From Neobacillus niacini (GTDB taxonomy: Bacteria > Bacillota > Bacilli > Bacillales > Cytobacillaceae): DNA of 64,000 nt. Numbering within the stretch: position 1 is the first letter of the stretch; each line of letters starts with the position of its first letter. A model generated the notes under the pieces. That model worked only from the letters and a program-made list of their open reading frames with translations. It was not told the origin of the DNA and did not search any database. The stretch lies in NCBI RefSeq assembly GCF_000759675.1, contig NZ_BAWM01000139.1, forward strand, positions 112,063 to 176,062, in the 5' to 3' direction. The position numbers and the translations under genes were made by a program. Positions 8,030-15,863 of the stretch are shown piece by piece.

Positions 8030-8575
8030 ATGTTGGAAGAAACTATCATTGCGGGATTCGGTGGACAGGGAGTTATGTCCATGGGACAGTTGATTGCCTA
8101 TGCCGGGATGTTTGAAGGTAAAGCTGTCTCTTGGCTACCATCTTATGGTCCAGAACAACGAGGAGGTACAGCTAATTGTGCGGTAGTAGTCAGCGATGAA
8201 CAAGTAGGGTCACCGCTGGTTACATATCCTTCAACAGCGATTGTTCTAAATAACCCTTCCTTTGACAAATTCGAGCCGCTTGTAAGTCCAGGAGGATTAT
8301 TGATTATCAATTCATCATTAGTCGCAAGAGTTTCAAAGCGAAGTGATATCAAGGTGATCGAATTAACTGCTACAGATATTGCAAATGATATGGGGAATGT
8401 ACGGGTCGCGAATATGATTTTGTTGGGAGCTTTTATAGAACTTACAAGAGTCGTTTCATGTGAATCTGTTATCCATTCTTTGAAAAAAGTCTTGTCAGAA
8501 GATAAGCACCATTTGATTGAAGTCAACAAACAAGCACTAAATAAGGGTACTTCAATGATTTCCGTAACGCATTAA
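8030..8575 (+). CDS. 2-oxoacid:ferredoxin oxidoreductase, gamma subunit
   Basis: A 181-residue gamma domain, recognised by AGFGGQGVMSMGQLIAYAG at the N-terminus and SYGPEQRGGTANCAVV, the CoA-facing region of the family. It begins two bases after the beta stop and ends the operon, followed by a clear terminator. In some enzymes this domain is fused to alpha; here it is separate. Together the four subunits plus the upstream ATPase form a complete set, with no gene missing or frameshifted. Confidence 0.9.
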   Translation: MLEETIIAGFGGQGVMSMGQLIAYAGMFEGKAVSWLPSYGPEQRGGTANCAVVVSDEQVGSPLVTYPSTAIVLNNPSFDKFEPLVSPGGLLIINSSLVARVSKRSDIKVIELTATDIANDMGNVRVANMILLGAFIELTRVVSCESVIHSLKKVLSEDKHHLIEVNKQALNKGTSMISVTH

Positions 8576-8583
8576 GTAAAATT

Positions 8584-8618
8584 AGCCGACCGACAAATGT
8601 TGAGTCGGCTTTTTCTTT
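8584..8618 (+). terminator. Rho-independent terminator of the oxidoreductase operon
   Basis: AGCCGAC at 8584-8590 pairs with GTCGGCT at 8604-8610, followed by TTTTTCTTTCT. Confidence 0.8.
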
Positions 8619-8673
8619 CTGTTTGTTTCATGTAATTGTGAGAAATAACTACAAGTGATATGCTTCACTTAAT

Positions 8674-8688
8674 TGAAAATGATTTTCA
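8674..8688 (+). promoter_or_regulatory. Fur-like 7-1-7 inverted repeat
   Basis: TGAAAAT-G-ATTTTCA is a perfect 7-1-7 palindrome that differs from the Bacillus Fur core TGATAATNATTATCA at one symmetrical position per half. It overlaps a possible TTGAAA -35 box ahead of the cupin gene. Iron control is plausible but not shown. Confidence 0.4.
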
Positions 8689-8726
8689 GTTAGGATATTA
8701 GTATAAACACTAGGAGGGAATTTAGG

Positions 8727-9068
8727 ATGGAGATAAATTCAATTAAAGCCTACCAGGAGTTCAGTGAAGAAAGATTTACGAAAAGAATCATCTACAAAAA
8801 AGGTGAAACTACAGCATTTGTATTGAATTTCTTACCTGGACAACAGCTCCCAGTCCATAAGCACCCAGGTACAGAGGTATATCTTTATGTAGTAACAGGA
8901 AGCGGTACATTCATCATTGATGCTCAGGAATCAGTGGTATCTGAAGCAGATTTGGTACATGTAGGAGGGGAAGAAGAGCTGGCCTTTAACAACACAGGCA
9001 GTGAACCCGTAAGCTTATATGTAGTATTAAGTAAAATACCAAGCGAACAATACGCAAAAAATATATAA
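8727..9068 (+). CDS. Small cupin-domain protein
   Basis: A 113-residue single-domain cupin. The first cupin motif is LPGQQLPVHKHPGTEVYLYVVTG over residues 37-59, with two His and a Glu in the usual metal-ligand spacing. The second is weaker (DLVHVGGEEELAFNNTGSEPV), with its His in a shifted place. AGGAGGG lies upstream of the ATG. Small stand-alone cupins bind a metal and sense or modify small molecules; no substrate can be assigned. It is a single-gene unit with a Fur-like palindrome over its promoter, which hints at metal-dependent expression. Confidence 0.8.
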   Translation: MEINSIKAYQEFSEERFTKRIIYKKGETTAFVLNFLPGQQLPVHKHPGTEVYLYVVTGSGTFIIDAQESVVSEADLVHVGGEEELAFNNTGSEPVSLYVVLSKIPSEQYAKNI

Positions 9069-9130
9069 CTAGAATTACAAAAGGAAAGCCAACTGATTTT
9101 AGTAACGGGTTCCCTTTGCAATCTTGTGTT

Positions 9131-9175
9131 ATGAAGGACATTTCGTAAGCAATCTTGGAACGATTTGTCCTTCAT
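9131..9175. repeat. Inverted repeat after the cupin gene
   Basis: ATGAAGGACA (9131-9140) and TGTCCTTCAT (9166-9175) are perfect complements with a partly paired loop. No T-run follows, so a standard terminator is not supported; it may be a weak bidirectional terminator or a protein site. Confidence 0.4.
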
Positions 9176-9216
9176 TAGTATTCCAAATTGCAGCCGTATC
9201 GGAACCAGGTGTGATT

Positions 9217-11391
9217 TTAGGCTGGCTGCTTTCCATGCTTTTTTTGACCTTTATTTTTATATCCAAAGAACCACCAGTTCCAGTCTCCAAATAACTTCAT
9301 CAATGCAGGAACAAGAACCATCCTGACGATTGTGGCATCAATGAAGATAGCAATCGCGATGCCGACACCTAACTGCTTGATAGGCATTACGCCTGTAAAG
9401 GCAAAGGCACCTGTTACAACAATCATAATTGCAGCTGCGGAAGTAATAATTTTACTTGTATATGTTAAACCGGATATCGTAGCTTCTGTATTATCACCTG
9501 TTTTTAAATAAAACTCCTGAATCCTCGAAATCAAAAACACTTCGTAATCCATTGATAGTCCAAAGACGAGAGTGAATACAAAAACGGGTAAAATTAGGGC
9601 AATATCCGCAGGCTCTACTCCTAAATGCCCCTGCTGGAAAATCCAGACGACAATTCCGAATGTACAGCTAAGGCTTAATATATTCATTAAAATCGCCTTT
9701 AATGGAATTAGGATGGAACGAAAAGCGGCCATTAGAATGAAGAAGGTTGAGACAATAATTAATAACAATCCATAAGGAGCCTTCTTAAATATCTCATCAA
9801 AGATTTCTTGCTCAAACTTTATCGTTCCTCCAAAATGGGTTGTCAAGCCCATTTCCCTGCTGGACCAATCACGAATCCATTCTCTAGCTTCAGCAGAATG
9901 GTCAGTAGTTTTTAAATAAACTTCAATCAGCATTTTATTGTCTCTAACAAAATAGTCAAGTATGGGTGTGGTTTGTTCATTTTGTCCAAACCGAAGCAGT
10001 TGAGATAATATTTCCTCATCCTGAATACCTGTCGCGGAAAATGGAGAATCCACAGTATCAACAAGTTTATCCTTTGAAAGCTTTTCAAGAAAGCTGCTTA
10101 CCTTCTCAAGATTACTTGTTTCTAAAACATCTCCTTTTGTTTCAATCACGACTGTTACTTTCTTTTCATTCCGTTTATCTTTAGGGATAAAATTCTCCTC
10201 GAAGGCTTCAAATGCTACCCTTGATGGATATTTTGCAGGAAGTGATTCTGTCCCTGGGATAGACATAGTCATCTGAGCAACAGGAACAAGACCGGCAAGG
10301 AGTATGGCTAGGGCTGCCCCTGCCATCAGAACCGGGCGCCTCATGACAAACTTTGCAAACCTATACCAAATACTTGTTTTCGTATCAGTTATCCGAAGGA
10401 TGCTAAATTTGTTAATTCTAGTTCCAATAACGGCTAGGAAGGCTGGAAGAAAGGTCAAGGCACAAAAGGCAGAAATAAATACGACTACCATACCACCAAG
10501 AGCAACATTCTGAAATATATCAATTTGTATCAACCATAGAGCGGATAAGCCAATAAAAACACAAAGTCCTGAAAATATAATGGAACGTCCAGCGGTTGCT
10601 ACGCTAATTTCAATAGCTTCCTGAATGGATTTAGTATGTAATTCTTCTTTGTAGCGGTTTATTAATAATAAGGCAAAGTCAATGCTTAGCGCGAGTCCTA
10701 TCATAGGAACAATATTTAGAATAAATATGGTCAAATCGGTACTATAACTAAAAAAGAATACAGCACCCATTGTAGTTAAAATTGAAACAACCCCGATTAC
10801 AATCGGTATGGAGGCTGCAATTAACCCTCCAAAAGCAAGGACCAAGACAATCAAAGCAATAGGCAGTCCTATCATTTCAGCTTTGGCTAAATCCTCTTGG
10901 CTGGCGATATTAAGATCTTGAACAATAATAGGCTCACCAGTCATAGTAACGCTTAATCCTTTTGTATTTTTTAGGATCTTGTTCAATTGATCAATTTCAT
11001 TGCTTAAGTCTTCTGCTTTTTTATCAAAGGATAAAAGCCCATATGCATATTCATCTTTTATCATCCCATCTCTTTCAAATGGAGTGGTGATATGTTTGGC
11101 ACCATTGAATTCTTTTAGATTCTCAAAGGTTGCTTGGATAAACTGATTCCATTCATGTTCACTAACAGTGCTTTCTCTATGGAAGACAAGTATGATAGAA
11201 GATTTTGCTTGACCAAAGTCTCTTTCAAGCAGTTTTCTTGTTTCATTGTATTCACCATTATATTCAAAGCCGTTTCCGCTAAGTACAGAAGGTAATTTTA
11301 ATGCGAAAACTCCTGATATTCCAATAATCAGTATCCAAAGGGCAAGTACCCATTTTCGATATTGGTATATAATTCCTCCAAGTTTCTCCAT
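9217..11391 (-). CDS. MMPL/RND-family transporter (YdfJ-like)
   Basis: A 724-residue membrane protein with the RND layout: one helix at residues about 12-32, a large outer loop, a cluster of five helices (about 170-330), another helix near 355, a second outer loop, and a final five-helix cluster (about 530-700). The helix 4 motif SIDFALLLINRYKEE and its repeat FGLSMDYEVFLISRIQE carry the conserved Asp/Tyr residues of MMPL proteins that relay protons. Relatives export lipids or drugs. The C-terminal tail is short and basic (KNKGQKKHGKQ). An RBS (AGGAGG) precedes the ATG on the minus strand. It is monocistronic, with no adaptor or regulator next to it, so its cargo is unknown. Confidence 0.88.
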   Translation of the reverse strand: MEKLGGIIYQYRKWVLALWILIIGISGVFALKLPSVLSGNGFEYNGEYNETRKLLERDFGQAKSSIILVFHRESTVSEHEWNQFIQATFENLKEFNGAKHITTPFERDGMIKDEYAYGLLSFDKKAEDLSNEIDQLNKILKNTKGLSVTMTGEPIIVQDLNIASQEDLAKAEMIGLPIALIVLVLAFGGLIAASIPIVIGVVSILTTMGAVFFFSYSTDLTIFILNIVPMIGLALSIDFALLLINRYKEELHTKSIQEAIEISVATAGRSIIFSGLCVFIGLSALWLIQIDIFQNVALGGMVVVFISAFCALTFLPAFLAVIGTRINKFSILRITDTKTSIWYRFAKFVMRRPVLMAGAALAILLAGLVPVAQMTMSIPGTESLPAKYPSRVAFEAFEENFIPKDKRNEKKVTVVIETKGDVLETSNLEKVSSFLEKLSKDKLVDTVDSPFSATGIQDEEILSQLLRFGQNEQTTPILDYFVRDNKMLIEVYLKTTDHSAEAREWIRDWSSREMGLTTHFGGTIKFEQEIFDEIFKKAPYGLLLIIVSTFFILMAAFRSILIPLKAILMNILSLSCTFGIVVWIFQQGHLGVEPADIALILPVFVFTLVFGLSMDYEVFLISRIQEFYLKTGDNTEATISGLTYTSKIITSAAAIMIVVTGAFAFTGVMPIKQLGVGIAIAIFIDATIVRMVLVPALMKLFGDWNWWFFGYKNKGQKKHGKQPA

Positions 11392-11567
11392 TTTGAGACC
11401 TCCTCTTAATAGGGAATTATTCCCTTACCACAGTATAGCAGAACTCACAAAGAGTAATGGTTGACTATTTCATGGCAAATGAAATGGATACATTAAATAT
11501 GATAAGAATCATTCCCACAATTAATAATGAAAATACAAACATAGAGGAAGAGATTAAATATAAAATA

Positions 11568-11597
11568 ATGTTCAATTAATATTTTACAAATGTAAAA
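11568..11597 (+). promoter_or_regulatory. Likely DeoR operator upstream of deoR
   Basis: A TGTTCAAT element is followed by the palindrome TTTTACAAATGTAAAA (11582-11597). The same words recur ahead of deoC. B. subtilis DeoR recognises ATTGAACAAA-type sequences, whose complement is TTTGTTCAAT. Suggests autoregulation. Confidence 0.5.
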
Positions 11598-11663
11598 AAG
11601 TTATGGATTAAACATCATATCTTGCTATAATAATAAAAAAGTCAGGATAGAAGGTGATGAACA

Positions 11664-12608
11664 GTGGACCGAGAGAAACTAAGTAAAGTGATTGAAGCAG
11701 CAAAATTATATTATTTATTGGATCATAATCAAAACGAAATTGCCAAGATATTGGGTGTTTCGCGCCCCACAGTGTCCCGTTTATTACAACAAGCAAAAAG
11801 CGAGGGAATCGTCCAAATAAATATCATGGACCCAACTGAGGATGTTGAAAACTTAGCCGCTCAGTTAGAAAAAAAGTTCAATTTAAAAAGAGCAATTGTC
11901 GCACCTATTCCGCAATTTGAAAATCATATCATTAAAAATTATCTTGGGGAAAAAGCAGCATTGTATCTCCATGAAATAGTAAAAGATCAAGACATTATCG
12001 GGGTAACATGGGGAACAACGCTATACCACATTGCAGTGAAGCTAAAACAGAAATTTGTCAAAGATGTAAAGGTTGTGCAGCTAAAAGGCGGCGTCAGTCA
12101 TGCTGAAACCAATAATTACGCTTCAGAAATCTTGTATCTTTTTGGTAAGGCGTACAATACAACACCTCTTAATCTTCCTTTGCCGGCGATTGTTGACCAT
12201 GTTGTTGTAAAGCAGGCAATGGAAGCTGATCGCCATATAAAAAAAATTCTTGAACTGGGTAAAAAGGCTAACATAGCACTGTTTACAATTGGTTCCATCA
12301 AGAAAGAATCCTTATTATTTCAAATGGGCTATTTTACTGAGAGTGACCAAAAAGCATTAAATGAAAAAGCAGTTGGCGATATTTGTTCTCGTTTCTTTGA
12401 TAAAGATGGCGAAGTTTGTCATGAAAGCCTAAATGAAAGAACATTGGGAGTTAAACTAGAGGACTTACGAAAAAAGGAACATTCCATACTTGTTGCAGGC
12501 GGTCCTAATAAAATTGAGGGGATTTATGGCGCATTAAAGGGGAATTATGCCAATGTTTTAATAACCGATCAATTCACCGCAAAATTTTTACTCGATAAAA
12601 CACAATGA
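11664..12608 (+). CDS. deoR: Deoxyribonucleoside regulator DeoR (SorC family)
   Basis: A 314-residue regulator closely resembling B. subtilis DeoR, the repressor of deoxyribonucleoside use that is released by deoxyribose 5-phosphate. An N-terminal helix-turn-helix is visible (NEIAKILGVSRPTVSRLLQ, residues about 26-44). It is followed by the SorC-type sugar-binding domain with GVTWGTTLYHIA and AVGDICSRFFD, the latter almost identical in B. subtilis. The chosen start is GTG at 11664 after AAGGTGATG. It is followed directly by deoC, xapX and cdd in the same direction, with probable operators before both transcription units. Family and role are well supported. Confidence 0.93.
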   Translation: MDREKLSKVIEAAKLYYLLDHNQNEIAKILGVSRPTVSRLLQQAKSEGIVQINIMDPTEDVENLAAQLEKKFNLKRAIVAPIPQFENHIIKNYLGEKAALYLHEIVKDQDIIGVTWGTTLYHIAVKLKQKFVKDVKVVQLKGGVSHAETNNYASEILYLFGKAYNTTPLNLPLPAIVDHVVVKQAMEADRHIKKILELGKKANIALFTIGSIKKESLLFQMGYFTESDQKALNEKAVGDICSRFFDKDGEVCHESLNERTLGVKLEDLRKKEHSILVAGGPNKIEGIYGALKGNYANVLITDQFTAKFLLDKTQ

Positions 12609-12609
12609 T

Positions 12610-12647
12610 TTTACATTTGTTCAAAAATGCATTTACAAATGTTCAAT
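12610..12647 (+). promoter_or_regulatory. DeoR operator: two direct repeats ahead of deoC
   Basis: TTTACATTTGTTCAAA (12610-12625) and TTTACAAATGTTCAAT (12632-12647) are direct repeats 22 bases apart, two helical turns, and contain the TTTGTTCAAT-like core known from B. subtilis DeoR sites. Confidence 0.6.
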
Positions 12648-12720
12648 CCTTTTGTTATAGTTACATTGTGAATATAAACAATGAATTTTTTGCTTGTCTA
12701 AAACAGGGAGGATGTACAAA

Positions 12721-13395
12721 ATGACTCAAAGTGTTAATAGAATGATTGACCATACATTATTAAAAGCGGATGCGACCAGGGATGAAATCGTGAAGTTAGT
12801 AGAAGAAGCTAAGAAATATTCTTTCGCTTCCGTATGTGTCAATCCAACTTGGGTAAAAATATCAGCAGATATGCTTAAAGATACCCCAGAAGTAAAAGTA
12901 TGTACTGTAATTGGATTTCCTTTAGGAGCATCTACACCAGAAACAAAAGCATTTGAAACAAAAAATGCGATTGAAAATGGAGCAAATGAAATCGATATGG
13001 TGATCAACATTGCGGCACTTAAGGATAATCAAGATGATTTAGTTGAAAGAGATATCAAAGCAGTTGTTGAGGCAGCGAAAGGTAAAGCTTTAACAAAGGT
13101 TATAATTGAGACTTGTCTTTTAACGAAAGAAGAAAAAGTAAGAGCGTGTGAACTTTCAGTGAAGGCTGGAGCAGATTTTGTAAAAACCTCAACAGGATTT
13201 TCTACGGGCGGGGCTACAGTTGAAGATATCCGTTTAATGCGAGAAACAGTTGGACCTGAAATTGGTGTAAAAGCTTCTGGAGGCGTTCGCAGCCGTGAGG
13301 ATGCACTTGCAATGATCGAAGCAGGAGCTACTCGTATCGGTGCAAGTTCTGGAGTGTCTATTAGTAAAGGTGAAATTTCTCAAAGTAATTATTAA
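12721..13395 (+). CDS. deoC: Deoxyribose-phosphate aldolase (DeoC/Dra)
   Basis: A 224-residue class I aldolase that splits 2-deoxyribose 5-phosphate into glyceraldehyde 3-phosphate and acetaldehyde. The Schiff-base lysine lies in FVKTSTGFSTGGAT, and GVKASGGVRS is the second conserved lysine region. IDHTLLKADAT and INIAALKDNQDDLVERDI match the family. The frame could extend upstream to a TTG at 12694, but the ATG at 12721 sits nine bases after GGGAGG and gives the normal length. The last residues (SISKGEISQSNY) are typical of the variable tail. It is the first gene after the repeated DeoR sites, followed closely by xapX and cdd. Confidence 0.95.
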   Translation: MTQSVNRMIDHTLLKADATRDEIVKLVEEAKKYSFASVCVNPTWVKISADMLKDTPEVKVCTVIGFPLGASTPETKAFETKNAIENGANEIDMVINIAALKDNQDDLVERDIKAVVEAAKGKALTKVIIETCLLTKEEKVRACELSVKAGADFVKTSTGFSTGGATVEDIRLMRETVGPEIGVKASGGVRSREDALAMIEAGATRIGASSGVSISKGEISQSNY

Positions 13396-13417
13396 TTTAC
13401 GATTTGAGGGAAAAGAA

Positions 13418-13588
13418 ATGAAAGAAGTATTATTAGCATTGCTTGCTGGATTAATTGTTGGAATCATTTTTAAATTTATGAAGCTTCCATTACCTGCTCC
13501 GCCAGTATTTTCAGCAGTAGTCGGCGTCTTTGGTGTGTATTTTGGCGGCGTGGTTGCTGGTTGGATGGTAAAGTTCTTCCAAGGATAA
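13418..13588 (+). CDS. XapX-domain small membrane protein
   Basis: A 56-residue protein with two membrane segments (about residues 3-18 and 27-50). It fits the XapX domain family (LALLAGLIVGIIFKFMKLP, then PAPPVFSAVVGVFGVYFGG). XapX proteins are named from the xanthosine/nucleoside cluster and have no proven role, though they recur next to nucleoside genes. The frame opens upstream within deoC, but the ATG at 13418 after GAGGG is the sensible start. It lies 22 bases after deoC and just ahead of cdd, which ties it to nucleoside salvage. No separate nucleoside permease gene (nupC) is present here, so a transport-related accessory role is possible but unproven. Confidence 0.8.
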   Translation: MKEVLLALLAGLIVGIIFKFMKLPLPAPPVFSAVVGVFGVYFGGVVAGWMVKFFQG

Positions 13589-13614
13589 AATGACGATTGC
13601 GGAGTGTGAACATA

Positions 13615-14010
13615 ATGGATGAAAAACAGCTAATGGCAGAAGCAGTCAAAGCACGAGAGTTTGCCTATGTGCCTTATTCGAAATTTCAGGTTGGAGCTGT
13701 TCTTTTAGCTAAAGACGGGAAAGTATTTCATGGATGTAATATTGAAAATGCATCATATGGAATGACGAACTGTGCAGAAAGAACCGCTTTATTTAAGGCT
13801 TACTCTGAAGGTGTTACTCAGTTCGATTCACTAATAGTGGTGGCTGATACTAATCGGCCAGTTCCACCTTGTGGTGCCTGCCGGCAGGTAATATCTGAGC
13901 TTTGTGATTCTGAGATGGAGGTTATCCTTACGAATTTAAAGGGTGACATTCAAAGAATCCTAGTGAAAGACCTTCTTCCAGGTGCATTTTCTCCAGAAGA
14001 TTTAAAATAA
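13615..14010 (+). CDS. cdd: Cytidine deaminase
   Basis: A 131-residue homotetrameric cytidine deaminase that converts cytidine and deoxycytidine to uridine and deoxyuridine. The zinc site is complete: NCAERTALF (Cys ligand, with catalytic Glu) and PPCGACRQVI (two Cys ligands). HGCNIENASYGM binds the nucleoside. A TTG at 13597 is in frame, but the ATG at 13615 behind GGAG gives the normal length. As last gene of the deoC-xapX-cdd unit it feeds deoxyuridine into the pathway whose sugar part DeoC degrades. The usual partner pdp (pyrimidine nucleoside phosphorylase) is not adjacent. Confidence 0.95.
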   Translation: MDEKQLMAEAVKAREFAYVPYSKFQVGAVLLAKDGKVFHGCNIENASYGMTNCAERTALFKAYSEGVTQFDSLIVVADTNRPVPPCGACRQVISELCDSEMEVILTNLKGDIQRILVKDLLPGAFSPEDLK

Positions 14011-14016
14011 AAAGTT

Positions 14017-14046
14017 GAGACAGGATGACAATCCTGTCTCTTTTTT
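14017..14046 (+). terminator. Rho-independent terminator of the deoC-xapX-cdd unit
   Basis: GAGACAGGAT, loop GACA, ATCCTGTCTC, then six T. Confidence 0.9.
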
Positions 14047-14179
14047 CATGCATTTTATTAAAAAGGGCATAATTAAAAAAAAGAGCAGATAGCTCCCAAA
14101 TACGATATCGAAAATGAATATGAATGAGGAAGAATGAGAGTGGTAATGAAGAAAAATTTGTTTATTTCGATAATTGATA

Positions 14180-14344
14180 ATGTTTACAAATAACATACTC
14201 CAACAAAAAGATGTAATTATTTATTCTTGGGATGAGTGGAATCAGCCATTATTTTATGAAAGGTTAATAAAATCGTATGATATTATTAAAGAAACATACG
14301 GAAAGACAAAAATTGAAAAAGATAAAGCAGGTGTAGTGGATTGA
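14180..14344 (+). CDS. Possible small hypothetical protein, 54 aa
   Basis: Not recognised. This ORF begins MFTNNILQQKDVIIYSWDEW, has no membrane segment, and its TGA overlaps the proC start codon (TTGA), an arrangement typical of coupled genes. There is no convincing ribosome binding site before the ATG, and a stop lies three codons upstream. It could be a short proC leader gene or the C-terminal remnant of a lost gene. The rest of the 330-base gap between cdd and proC is AT-rich DNA in which I see only the cdd terminator. Confidence 0.4.
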   Translation: MFTNNILQQKDVIIYSWDEWNQPLFYERLIKSYDIIKETYGKTKIEKDKAGVVD

Positions 14345-15141
14345 GTAAAAAGATCGGATTTATCGGTGCGGGGAAAATGGCTCAAGCGATGATAGAGGGA
14401 ATTCTTAAATCAAGGATGATTCCAAAAGAAAACATTATCGTAAGCGCTAAAACAGAAGGAACAATTGAAAAGGTCAAATCTAATTACCAAATACTTACGA
14501 CCAATGATAATCGAGAAGTTGCAAAGTTTGCAAACATTCTAATCCTAGCAGTAAAACCAGACCAACATGCAAAGGTAATTGATGAGATAAAAAATGACAT
14601 TAATCATGAATGTACTATTATTACCATTGCGGCTGGAATTACATTGGCTGATATCGAAAAGGAATTTGGTTTTAGTGTAAAGGCGGTTCGGACAATGCCC
14701 AACACTCCTTCGTTGGTTGGCGAGGGGATGAGTGCTATTTGTTCAAATGAGAGACTTAGCGAGGAAGAGGTATTGGAAGTTGAACGTCTTTTTCATACGT
14801 TTGGTAAAACAGAGAGGCTTGATGAAAAATTAATGGATGCAGTGCCAGCTATAAGTGGATCATCTCCGGCCTATGTTTATATGTTGATAGAAGCTATGGC
14901 TGACGGAGGTGTCAAGCAGGGAATTCCAAGGGATAAAGCATATCGTTTGGCAGCACAGGCAGTTCTTGGCGCTGCTAAAATGGTATTAGAAACCGATAGT
15001 CATCCAGGAGAACTTAAAGATAATGTGTGCACGCCAGGAGGGGCAACGATAGAAGCAGTAGCTGAACTTGAAAAGAAGCAATTTCGCGGTTCCGTATTAG
15101 CTGCAATGGAAAGCTGTACTGAAAAAGTAAAGTCATTATAG
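14341..15141 (+). CDS. proC: Pyrroline-5-carboxylate reductase
   Basis: A 266-residue enzyme that reduces 1-pyrroline-5-carboxylate to proline with NAD(P)H, the last step of proline synthesis. The N-terminal dinucleotide fold shows GFIGAGKMAQAM. VRTMPNTPSLVGEGM and the C-terminal helix with SSPAYVYMLIEAMADGGVKQG, split here around residue 178, are family signatures. DNVCTPGGATIEA lines the active site. The start is TTG at 14341, with a weak AGGTG upstream; coupling to the small ORF ahead may help its translation. It ends at a clear terminator facing the YitT gene. Confidence 0.95.
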   Translation: MSKKIGFIGAGKMAQAMIEGILKSRMIPKENIIVSAKTEGTIEKVKSNYQILTTNDNREVAKFANILILAVKPDQHAKVIDEIKNDINHECTIITIAAGITLADIEKEFGFSVKAVRTMPNTPSLVGEGMSAICSNERLSEEEVLEVERLFHTFGKTERLDEKLMDAVPAISGSSPAYVYMLIEAMADGGVKQGIPRDKAYRLAAQAVLGAAKMVLETDSHPGELKDNVCTPGGATIEAVAELEKKQFRGSVLAAMESCTEKVKSL

Positions 15142-15172
15142 AACCTGCGACTTTGTTGCAGGTTCTTTCTTT
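15141..15172. terminator. Rho-independent terminator
   Basis: GAACCTGC, nine-base loop, GCAGGTTC, then TTTCTTTT, between convergent proC and the YitT gene. Confidence 0.85.
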
Positions 15173-15176
15173 TACA

Positions 15177-15752
15177 TTAATATGTTTCTGGTCTATTAAT
15201 TACAGTTAAAGAAGTCATTAAGCCCACACAAATAATGGTTAGTAGTGAGTAAAAGAATTTTTCTATTCCCACCACTTGAATCCCGCTAGTAATGACAAGA
15301 CCATCAATCAAAAATATAATAATGCCTATATTAACAGAAGTAAATTTAGTTATAATCTGGGCTAGTAAATCAGTCCCACCTGTACTTGTTTCATAACGGA
15401 GCATTAAACCGATACCCACTCCTACAAGAATACCGCCAATTATTGTACTAGGAAAAATTCCAAGCTGTATTTTTCCACTTATAAATGAAAGTAAGTCAAT
15501 GCAAAAAGAAGAGATAATAAGTCCATGCAGACTGTAATAAAAATAACGTCTTTCAAAAAACCATGCCAAGATGTAGAGAGGAAGACTTAAAACAATCATA
15601 TTAAGGCCTGTTGGCCAACCGTAAAAATAGTGAATGATTAACCCTAAACCGATCACGCCGCCATCAAGCAGATGATAGGGCACTAGAAACCCATTAACAC
15701 CAAGGCTTAATAATAAGCTGCCAATCAGAATAGCAATAATTTTTTGTTTCAA
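15177..15752 (-). CDS. YitT family (DUF161) membrane protein
   Basis: A 191-residue membrane protein with about five to six hydrophobic helices. It matches the YitT/YqfU DUF161 family by GVNGFLVPYHLLDGGVIGLGL, split across residues 19-39, and MLRYETSTGGTDLLAQI. It appears to hold only the membrane part; many relatives of about 280 residues also carry a C-terminal DUF2179 domain, which is missing here. The start is TTG at 15752 after GGAGTGATT. Function of the family is unknown. A Fur-like palindrome lies about 40 bases upstream. Confidence 0.8.
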   Translation of the reverse strand: MKQKIIAILIGSLLLSLGVNGFLVPYHLLDGGVIGLGLIIHYFYGWPTGLNMIVLSLPLYILAWFFERRYFYYSLHGLIISSFCIDLLSFISGKIQLGIFPSTIIGGILVGVGIGLMLRYETSTGGTDLLAQIITKFTSVNIGIIIFLIDGLVITSGIQVVGIEKFFYSLLTIICVGLMTSLTVINRPETY

Positions 15753-15789
15753 TTAAAATCACTCCAAACTTGTCCCTACATAAAAAGTA

Positions 15790-15804
15790 TGAAAATGATT
15801 TTTA
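15790..15804 (-). promoter_or_regulatory. Fur-like 7-1-7 repeat upstream of the YitT gene
   Basis: TGAAAAT-G-ATTTTTA is nearly the same 7-1-7 word as before the cupin gene (one mismatch to the palindrome). Chance is possible in AT-rich DNA. Confidence 0.3.
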
Positions 15805-15819
15805 TTTAGAAGTGTTGAA

Positions 15820-15853
15820 ATTAAAAAAAGAGGATGAACAAATCATCCTCTTT
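15820..15853 (-). terminator. Rho-independent terminator of pit
   Basis: Read on the minus strand: AAAGAGGATGA, loop TTTGT, TCATCCTCTTT then a T-run. Confidence 0.9.
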
Positions 15854-15863
15854 AATCTATGTT

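Noticed and set aside
9131..9175. Inverted repeat after the cupin gene as a mobile-element end
   Set aside because: No transposase, target duplication or second copy in the window; kept only as an unexplained repeat.
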